Assembly: GCA_903859055.1 (NCBI GenBank)
Contig: CAIOLC010000302.1
Location: forward strand, 1 to 46,821
Length of the DNA stretch: 46,821 bases
Source: an uncultured Chlorobiaceae bacterium
Lineage (GTDB): Bacteria; Bacteroidota; Chlorobiia; Chlorobiales; Chlorobiaceae
Reading direction: 5' to 3'
In this document: one piece after another, positions 40,847 through 46,821 of the stretch
Numbering within the stretch: the first letter of the stretch is position 1
Layout: each line of letters begins with the position of its first letter
The notes under the pieces: model-generated
The model's input: only the letters and a program-made list of their open reading frames with translations
Databases searched by the model: none
Told to the model about the DNA's origin: nothing
Translations under genes and position numbers: made by a program

Positions 40847-42142
40847 TTAGTTTCCAGCTCGCTCAAGTGCCTCGTCAAGCGCCTCGATAAGGTCGTCAGA
40901 ATGTTCAAGGCCAACAGAGAGGCGGATCAGATCGGGTGAAAGCCCACTTTGCAACTGCTGTTCCGCAGTTAACTGGCTGTGCGAGGTGCTTGCCGGGTGG
41001 AGGATCAGGCTCTTGGCATCGCCCACATTGGCAAGGTGTGAGAAGAGATTGATGTTGTCGATAATGTTCACGGCCGCATTGTAACCCCCCTTGACGCCAA
41101 AAACCACCATTCCGCCAAACCCGTTCTTCAGATCTTTCGAGGCTTTCGGGTAAGAGGGATCATTTTTCAGGCCTGGATACCGAACCCATGCCACTGCCGG
41201 GTGCTGTGCAAGATGTTCTGCAACTTTGAGAGCATTTTCTGAATGGCGGGCCATCCGCACGGGCAGGGTTTCAATGCCTTGAAGCAATATCCAGGAGTTA
41301 TCAGGAGAAATGCAGGCCCCAAGGTTCCTGAGCGGGACGGTGCGCACCCGAAGAGCGAATGCAATCGGGGCGAGTGGTTCAGGGAGATCAATGCCCCAGC
41401 GCAGTCCATGGTAGTTACTGTCTGGTTCAGTAAAAAGCGGATGCCGTCCACCCTTCCAGTTAAAGCTCCCCGCATCGGTGATGATCCCGCCAATACCTGC
41501 GCCGTGGCCACCAAGCCATTTGGTCAGGGAGTTAATGACAATGTCAGCTCCAAGCTCGATGGTTTTGAGCAGATAGGGGGTGGTGAAGGTTGCATCGACA
41601 ATCAGCGGAAGGCCGTTGCGGTGGGCAACTTCAGCAATCGCCTTTACATCGGTATAGTCAAGCACAGGGTTGCCGATGGTTTCAATGAAAAGAGCCCTTG
41701 TCTTTTCTGTAATGGCCTTTTCAAAATTGGCAGGATCCTTCGGATCAACAAAGGTGACGGTAATGCCAAGTTTTGGCAAAATGGCATCAAACTGGGTATA
41801 GGTGCCGCCATAGAGGTTGTTGGCTGCAACAATATTATCACCGGCTTCAGCAAGCGTGATGATGGTGTTGAAAATTGCCGCTGTTCCCGATGCCAGTGCA
41901 ACCGAAGCGGCTCCTCCCTCAAGTTGGGTCACCCGCTGCTCAAGAGTATCAGTTGTCGGATTCATCAGGCGGGTGTAGATGTTTCCGAGTTCTCTCAGCG
42001 CAAAGAGGTTTGCGGCATGTTCGGTGCTCTTGAAAAGATAGGATGTGGTGCGATAGACCGCCACTCCCCGCGAAAGCGTTGCGTCAACCGGCTGGCCCGC
42101 ATGAAGGGCAAGTGTTTCAAAGCGGTAGTGTTCAGAACTCAT
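40847..42142 (-). CDS. metY: O-acetylhomoserine sulfhydrylase
   Basis: A 431-residue PLP enzyme. FETLALHAGQPVD, GNIYTRLMNPTTDTLEQRV, DATFTTPYLLKTIELGAD and the Schiff-base Lys in NSLTKWLGGHG, with EPDSNYHGL, identify the OAH/OAS sulfhydrylase branch. It makes homocysteine directly from sulfide and O-acetylhomoserine. The ATG at 42142 has an excellent AAGGAGAG site; upstream in-frame codons are not coding. It is the second gene after DUF4395, downstream of a structured leader and terminator. Confidence 0.93.
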   Translation of the reverse strand: MSSEHYRFETLALHAGQPVDATLSRGVAVYRTTSYLFKSTEHAANLFALRELGNIYTRLMNPTTDTLEQRVTQLEGGAASVALASGTAAIFNTIITLAEAGDNIVAANNLYGGTYTQFDAILPKLGITVTFVDPKDPANFEKAITEKTRALFIETIGNPVLDYTDVKAIAEVAHRNGLPLIVDATFTTPYLLKTIELGADIVINSLTKWLGGHGAGIGGIITDAGSFNWKGGRHPLFTEPDSNYHGLRWGIDLPEPLAPIAFALRVRTVPLRNLGACISPDNSWILLQGIETLPVRMARHSENALKVAEHLAQHPAVAWVRYPGLKNDPSYPKASKDLKNGFGGMVVFGVKGGYNAAVNIIDNINLFSHLANVGDAKSLILHPASTSHSQLTAEQQLQSGLSPDLIRLSVGLEHSDDLIEALDEALERAGN

Positions 42143-42185
42143 GGTTTTACTCTCCTTTATGTTTTGCGTGTGATTTGTGCCTGCG

Positions 42186-42665
42186 TTATTGTTGATTGTT
42201 TGACTGCACTCTCTTGCCGAAAAGCCTGAATCGCTGCAGATTGAACTGGTAAAAGAGGAAGCAGCCAAAGCAGAAGCCGGCCAGTGCCACCGAGGCGGCA
42301 ACAGCCACTACTCCTGAAAAGATCCAGCCAACCAGAGGCGATCCCGAGAGAAAAGCGATCTGTGCGCTGCCAAGCAAAACTGCTGCTATGGAGTTATTGA
42401 ATCGCATCAGCTTCGGATCTTCTGTGGCTGCTGTAAGGTTTTGCCTGGCAAAAAGTCGGGATCCAAGAAAGAAAACAAGGCTTCCTTTTCGTCCAAACAC
42501 CGCTGCCAGCAGGATAATAATAAAAAGGAGGGTTACTATCAGAGGTTGCTGGAAGAGCAGGGCGATTAAAACCCCGGCCAGCAGCGCGGCGCGGTTCAGC
42601 TTCACTATTGGCAGTGGTATTCCAGTGCAGAGTGCAGCTTCACTTGATGATGATGTTGTAGACAT
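42186..42665 (-). CDS. DUF4395 membrane protein
   Basis: A 159-residue protein with four predicted membrane segments. VKLNRAALLAGVLIALLF at the start, AVFGRKGSLVFFLGSRLFAR in the middle and the GFCFGCFLFYQF motif with paired Cys near the end match DUF4395. The function is unknown; the Cys pair and location suggest a link with sulfur or thiol chemistry, but that is speculation. The ATG at 42665 is used; a TTG 27 bases upstream is less likely. It lies 28 bases past the terminator T-run and 43 bases before metY. Confidence 0.7.
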   Translation of the reverse strand: MSTTSSSSEAALCTGIPLPIVKLNRAALLAGVLIALLFQQPLIVTLLFIIILLAAVFGRKGSLVFFLGSRLFARQNLTAATEDPKLMRFNNSIAAVLLGSAQIAFLSGSPLVGWIFSGVVAVAASVALAGFCFGCFLFYQFNLQRFRLFGKRVQSNNQQ

Positions 42666-42692
42666 AAATTCTGTTTTAGGTAAAAATGACAA

Positions 42693-42837
42693 TAAAAAAA
42701 GCCGGTTCTGACACTCAGAACCGGCTTGTAAGACTGTACATACTCATGACATTCATCGAGTTACCATCTCATTACCGATATCCCTGTGTCAGGATATCCC
42801 GGGCAGTTGCGACAGCAACAACACATCTCGCTGAATG
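42693..42837 (-). ncRNA. Candidate structured leader RNA (riboswitch-like) upstream of DUF4395-metY
   Basis: On the minus strand, CATTCAGCGAG (42827-42837) pairs with CTCGATGAATG (42750-42760) at 10 of 11 positions. This encloses two perfect hairpins: GTTGC-TGTC-GCAAC (42806-42819), and GATATCC/GGATATC (42777-42798, 8-base loop). The 3' strand of the closing stem can instead pair with the following TCATGAGT. A strong terminator comes next. A multi-branched domain plus terminator ahead of a homocysteine-forming gene fits a metabolite-sensing leader. I find no match to the SAM-I, SAM-II, TPP or cobalamin consensus from memory. An independent small RNA is the alternative. Confidence 0.5.
42694..42727 (-). 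terminator. Strong intrinsic terminator in the DUF4395-metY leader
   Basis: AAGCCGGTTCTGA (42699-42711) and its exact complement (42715-42727) form a 13-base-pair stem with a three-base loop. On the minus strand seven T follow (42694-42700). It ends a transcript that starts upstream, where no minus-strand gene exists, so it must belong to the leader RNA. Confidence 0.87.
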
Positions 42838-43186
42838 TTAAAATCCTGTTTTTCATAAGTAGGGCACTATTGGTGATCAGTTTAAGACTTTTTAACTCTA
42901 TTTTTTTAAATTTCCAAAAGAAAATTGATTTTCAATTCAAGAATCCAGTTGTCAGGAGCAAAACAAGCCGGTGCTGAAGCAGAGAACCGCCCATTTTTTG
43001 CCTGGAATTTTTGAATTTGTTCTTTCGTTTTCTTCAGAATCCTGATATCTTTTGGTATGAAGCTCTTCATCTGCCGGGTTGTGTGGTCTGGGATGGTTAT
43101 AGCACTTTTTTACGGAGAGAGAACTCTTTATGCTCTCACGCGTTAGCTTTGATTTGCAAAATTGATCGGGTCAGGGAAAAAGTTTT
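42838..43186. other. Divergent intergenic region, no gene seen
   Basis: About 350 AT-rich bases between the leader RNA (minus) and the CheB-CheR gene (plus). It should hold both promoters. TTAAAC and TACTTA, 18 bases apart on the minus strand around 42855-42885, are a weak candidate for the leader; nothing convincing is seen for the plus strand. Short plus-strand frames here have no recognisable features. Confidence 0.4.
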
Positions 43187-46100
43187 ATGCGTAAAAATGT
43201 GTCTGATCTCAGCAAAACAAAAAATCCGAAAGGCAATACAGCCATGCATGCTGCGCAAAGCTCTCTTCCTGTGGTTGGTATCGGTGCCTCTGCCGGAGGG
43301 CTGGAGGCACTGGAGGTTTTCCTGAAAAATATACCTTCAGCGTGTGGCGTAGCCTTCGTGATTGTTCAGCATCTTGATCCCGCCCACAAGGATATGATGG
43401 TTGAATTGCTTCAGCGGGTTACTCCGTTGCCTGTCGTTCAGGTCACCGATCGGCTGAAAATTGAGCCGAACCATGTTTATGTTATCCCTCCAAACAAGGA
43501 TCTCACGCTGCTTCACGGAACATTGCATCTGCTTGATCCTGTAGAGCCACGAGGATTGCGGCTGCCCGTTGATTTCTTTTTTCGCTCGCTTGCTGACGAT
43601 CTCCAACAGCAAAGCATTGGTGTTATTCTCTCTGGTATGGGTTCCGATGGCAGCCTTGGCTTGCTTGCTATCAAAGAGTATGGCGGTGGTATTTTTGTCC
43701 AGGATCCCTCGTCTGCCAAGTTTGACGGTATGCCTCGAAGTGCCATTGACCTCTGTCCGGTTGATGTTATTGCCCCTGTCGAGGAGCTTCCTGGAAGAAT
43801 TCTTGCCTGGATTTACCATCCCCACTTTTCAGCAGCGCAGGCTCTTCCGCTGGAAGAGAGAGTGCTGAGCGGGCTTGAAAAAGTGGTGATTCTTTTGCGT
43901 CTCCACACCGGTCAGGATTTTTCACTCTATAAAAAAAGCACCATCTATCGTCGTATCGAGCGGCGAATGGGTATCCATCAGATTGAAAGGATTGCGGATT
44001 ATGTCCACTTTTTGCAGGAGAACCCCCATGAAACGGAGTTGCTCTTCAAAGAGCTGCTGATCGGAGTAACCAGTTTTTTTCGTGATCCAATTGCCTGGGA
44101 ATCATTGAAACTCAAGGTAATTCCATCACTTCTCGCATCACGGACGATTGGAGGTGTGCTCAGGGGCTGGGTGGCAGGTTGTTCTACAGGTGAGGAGGCC
44201 TATTCGCTTGCCATTATTTTCAGGGAGGTGATAGAAACAGTCAAACCTTCCAGAAATTTCAGACTGCAGATCTTTGCAACTGACCTTGATAAAGATGCCA
44301 TCGAAAAGGCTCGCGCTGGCCTTTTTCCTTTGAACATCGTCTCCGATGTTTCACCGGAACGGCTGCAGCGATTTTTTGAGAGGGATGAGCATGGTTACAG
44401 GATAGCAAGGGAGATTCGTGAAACGATTGTGTTCGCGCCGCAGAATGTGATTATGGATCCACCCTTCACGAAACTTGATATACTGATTTGCCGGAACCTT
44501 TTGATCTATATAGAGCCGGAGCTGCAAAAAAAGCTTTTGCCACTCTTTCATTACAGTCTGAATCCTGAAGGCGTTCTTTTTCTGGGGAGTGCTGAAAGTT
44601 TGGGTTCATCGACCAATTTGTTCAAGCCGCTTGACGGTAAAATAAGGATTTTCAGGAAACTTCACACTGGTGTTCGTCCAGAGCCACTTGCACTTCCTTT
44701 TTCGTTTTCCCCCACGCTACCCGCTTTTCAGACTGTTGCATTCACTCAACCAACATCACCATTGCCTGCAATCAACCTTCAGGCTTTAACTGATCAGCTT
44801 CTTCTTCAGACATATACTCCTGCAGCGGTGCTGACTAATGACAAGGGCGATATTATCTCCATCAGTGGTCATACTGGCAAGTACCTGGAGCCAGCGGCTG
44901 GCAAGGCCAACTGGAATATTTTTGCCATGGCTCGCGAAGGGCTTCGTTATGAACTGAATCTCATGTTTGGAAGTGTGCTCCATCAAAAAGGAGTTGTCAA
45001 TAAAAAAGGGGTGAAGATCGTCTCAGACGGCGATGCACTGACGGTTAACCTTACGGTTGAGCTGCTTGAAAAGCCTGCTGCCTTGCGTGGTCTTGTGCTG
45101 ATCGTTTTTACCGATATGGCAAGCGTTGCAGCAGATAAAGCACAGCCCCCTCTTCCAGTTGCAGATTCCGGGGGGCCCCAGTACAGACTTTTGCAGCAGG
45201 AGCTGCGCCAGGCATTGGATGAGATTCTGAGTATTCGTGAAGAGATGCAGACTTCACAGGAGGAGCTCAAATCTACCAATGAAGAGATGCAGTCGGCTAA
45301 TGAAGAGCTGCAGAGCACCAACGAGGAGTTGACCACCTCCAGGGAGGAGATGCAGTCCATGAACGAAGAGCTGCAGACGGTGAACAACGAACTGCAGTCG
45401 AAGGTGAGTGACCTGTCGCAGGCAAATAACGATATGAAAAATCTGCTGAACAGTACCGATATTGCAACCCTTTTTCTTGATGATGCGCTTAACATCCGTC
45501 GTTTTACCACTCGTACAGCAACCATTATCAAACTGATTGCAAGCGACGTAGGGCGTCCCATAACCGATATTGTGACCGATTTACACTACCCTGCGCTGGC
45601 AGATGATGCCAGTGAGGTACTGCACTCTCTGGTATTCAGTGAAAAAGAGGTTTCAGCGAGTAACGGGCGCTGGTTTACCGTCAAGATCATGCCATACCGT
45701 ACGCAGGAAAACAGGATTGTCGGGCTGGTGATCACCATCACCGATATCACCAGTGCCAAAAAGTTCGAAGAGGCACTTCATGAGAGTGAAGATCGTTGCC
45801 GATTTGTGTTTCAGGCAATCTCTGCGGGCACTCTGCTCCTCGATGGTGAAGGAAAAATTCTTCTGGCGAATCGGGAGGTGGAGCGTCTTTCAGGATTTTC
45901 AAAGGAGGTTATGCAGGGGAAAACATCGGAAGAGCTTCGCTGGAAGATTGTTCGGGAAGATGGTTCCGATTTTTCGTTCAAAGAGCATCCTGTGTTTCTC
46001 GCTCTACCCGCAGACAAACCCGTCAAAGATGTGGTTGTCGGTCTGTTTCAACCCGGCCACCATTGCTGCCGATGGTTCAAGATCCATGCCCTGCCCCGGT

Positions 46101-46207
46101 TCCGGCCAGGAGTGGCTGCACCATCTGAGGTCTGTATAAAGTTTGTTGAGACGAAATCATTCCGGGCTCATCCGGAAGCATGTGTAAACCAGAGAACCCC
46201 TTCATGA
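43187..46207 (+). CDS. CheB-CheR-PAS fusion signalling protein
   Basis: A 1006-residue protein. A CheB methylesterase domain comes first (about 26-212), with catalytic Ser35 in GIGASAGG, His62 in VQHLDP and Asp154 in SGMGSDG. A CheR methyltransferase follows (about 225-490; SAM loop AGCSTGEEAYSLA). A PAS-like segment (530-650), a long coiled coil (664-752, TNEEMQSANEELQSTNEEL) and two PAS domains (about 755-855 and 868-985) complete it. No receiver, histidine kinase or cyclase domain follows. Such fusions occur in signalling systems unrelated to flagellar chemotaxis. It overlaps the next PAS gene by four bases (ATGA), which probably encodes its partner. Confidence 0.93.
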   Translation: MRKNVSDLSKTKNPKGNTAMHAAQSSLPVVGIGASAGGLEALEVFLKNIPSACGVAFVIVQHLDPAHKDMMVELLQRVTPLPVVQVTDRLKIEPNHVYVIPPNKDLTLLHGTLHLLDPVEPRGLRLPVDFFFRSLADDLQQQSIGVILSGMGSDGSLGLLAIKEYGGGIFVQDPSSAKFDGMPRSAIDLCPVDVIAPVEELPGRILAWIYHPHFSAAQALPLEERVLSGLEKVVILLRLHTGQDFSLYKKSTIYRRIERRMGIHQIERIADYVHFLQENPHETELLFKELLIGVTSFFRDPIAWESLKLKVIPSLLASRTIGGVLRGWVAGCSTGEEAYSLAIIFREVIETVKPSRNFRLQIFATDLDKDAIEKARAGLFPLNIVSDVSPERLQRFFERDEHGYRIAREIRETIVFAPQNVIMDPPFTKLDILICRNLLIYIEPELQKKLLPLFHYSLNPEGVLFLGSAESLGSSTNLFKPLDGKIRIFRKLHTGVRPEPLALPFSFSPTLPAFQTVAFTQPTSPLPAINLQALTDQLLLQTYTPAAVLTNDKGDIISISGHTGKYLEPAAGKANWNIFAMAREGLRYELNLMFGSVLHQKGVVNKKGVKIVSDGDALTVNLTVELLEKPAALRGLVLIVFTDMASVAADKAQPPLPVADSGGPQYRLLQQELRQALDEILSIREEMQTSQEELKSTNEEMQSANEELQSTNEELTTSREEMQSMNEELQTVNNELQSKVSDLSQANNDMKNLLNSTDIATLFLDDALNIRRFTTRTATIIKLIASDVGRPITDIVTDLHYPALADDASEVLHSLVFSEKEVSASNGRWFTVKIMPYRTQENRIVGLVITITDITSAKKFEEALHESEDRCRFVFQAISAGTLLLDGEGKILLANREVERLSGFSKEVMQGKTSEELRWKIVREDGSDFSFKEHPVFLALPADKPVKDVVVGLFQPGHHCCRWFKIHALPRFRPGVAAPSEVCIKFVETKSFRAHPEACVNQRTPS

Positions 46208-46821
46208 CAACGAAAAGAGATTTTGCCTTATTGCGCCAGCAGGCTGAAGCGCGTCTCATGGTAACAGCGCAGCAACAAAACGACCATGTCACCTCTCACA
46301 GTGACATGCAGCGAATTATCCATGAGCTGGCGGTTTACCAGATAGAGCTTGAAATGCAGCAGGATGAACTGCTTCAGACAAGGTCTGAGCTGGAGGAGAG
46401 TCTGGATTGCTACACAGAGCTTTATGACTTTGCCCCTCTTGGATATCTGACTATCGACAGAGATGGGTTGATACGCAAGGCAAATCATGCTGCTTCCAGG
46501 TTGCTTGGTGTCAATCGTTCGCGGCTGAAGGGCGATCGTTTAGCGCGGTTTATTGCTGAGGAATCTCTTGGAGCATATAATGCCATGTTCCAGAGTGTGT
46601 TCCGCACCAGAGAGCATGGTTCCTTCGAGGCTCTACTCCAGAGTGATCGCGCATCATTATCTTCGCCGGATTCTTTCGTATCCGGCACTGTCGAAGTAAT
46701 ACAACGTCATACTGTTCGGATCGATACGGTTGTCAGCAATGATGGTCTTCTCTGCCAGGTGGTGTTGTCGGACATCAGTATGCAAAAGCAGGTTGAACGT
46801 GAGAATAAAGAGCTTCTTGCC
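46204..46821 (+). CDS. PAS-domain sensor protein, cut by window edge
   Basis: The frame runs from the ATG at 46204 to the window end (206 codons, no stop). Residues 1-65 form a helix rich in Gln/Glu (MQRIIHELAVYQIELEMQQD). A PAS domain follows (about 72-190), starting YDFAPLGYLTIDRDG and closing with VVLSDISMQKQVE, then a linker helix RENKELLA. This N-terminal arrangement is usual for PAS sensor kinases, so a histidine kinase or cyclase probably lies beyond the edge. Its start is coupled to the CheB-CheR gene. Confidence 0.8.
   Translation, partial: MTTKRDFALLRQQAEARLMVTAQQQNDHVTSHSDMQRIIHELAVYQIELEMQQDELLQTRSELEESLDCYTELYDFAPLGYLTIDRDGLIRKANHAASRLLGVNRSRLKGDRLARFIAEESLGAYNAMFQSVFRTREHGSFEALLQSDRASLSSPDSFVSGTVEVIQRHTVRIDTVVSNDGLLCQVVLSDISMQKQVERENKELLA

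Noticed and set aside
41243-42229. 328-codon plus-strand open frame opposite metY
   Set aside because: It is antisense to a complete PLP enzyme and runs into the leader of the same operon; no motif seen.
42740-42837. Classical SAM-I (S-box) riboswitch before metY
   Set aside because: The GAGGGA...GGCCC / GCAACC core of SAM-I is missing, so the element is reported only as an unassigned structured leader.

Overview
The window reads as chromosome of a green sulfur bacterium (Chlorobiaceae: Chlorobium/Pelodictyon group). This is an inference from overall gene content and protein style. No photosynthesis gene or rRNA lies in the window, so the assignment is probable rather than shown. Most genes are on the minus strand and in tight operons; the hydrogenase-maturation genes and the CheB-CheR/PAS genes at the right end are on the plus strand.

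Layout. 1-1000: a decayed toxin-antitoxin patch (truncated PIN toxin, its antitoxin, a ParE-like remnant, an antitoxin with an internal stop) beside a cut-off DUF4160 gene. 1150-5450: a cbb3 oxidase operon (ccoN-O-Q-P-G-H, including a 42-residue ccoQ). 5800-8210: cytochrome bd (cydA-cydB). 8470-10375: methylthioribose-1-phosphate isomerase plus a class II nucleoside phosphorylase. 10600-18125: housekeeping genes (yggS, cyclophilin, two TPR proteins, tatD, lspA, aroE, uvrC). 18250-20590: universal stress protein, MHS-type transporter and a small membrane protein. 20700-23000: porin and a DUF1207 protein. 23023-23949: pyrB. 24106-30297: a complete hypA-B-F / C-D-E set, split by a repeat. 30384-33258: thiS-G-H-F, with thiF frameshifted. 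33414-42665: a sulfur-amino-acid region. 43187 to the end: a CheB-CheR-PAS fusion followed by a PAS protein that runs off the window.

The most notable system is at 34671-40078. cysK and serine acetyltransferase are followed by a Family 2B encapsulin (HK97-type shell subunit with an inserted cyclic-nucleotide-binding-like domain). Next comes a SufS-type cysteine desulfurase carrying a roughly 234-residue Pro/Ala-rich N-terminal extension typical of encapsulin cargo. The expected outcome is a protein compartment that receives cysteine made next door and releases or stores its sulfur. A cystathionine synthase/lyase-type enzyme and the thiamine-thiazole genes lie downstream. O-acetylhomoserine sulfhydrylase lies upstream, behind a structured leader RNA that ends in a strong terminator. 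A 14-bp stem-loop sits exactly between shell and cargo genes.

Smaller-scale signals include a family of dispersed, inverted-end intergenic repeats (5602-5782, 8283-8413, 27632-27820), one copy of which supplies the stop codon of hypF. There are also twin 11-bp palindromes in front of the cystathionine enzyme gene, a 14-bp perfect inverted repeat upstream of the porin, and several intrinsic terminators. All homology calls are from recognised motifs and family knowledge; no database search was run.
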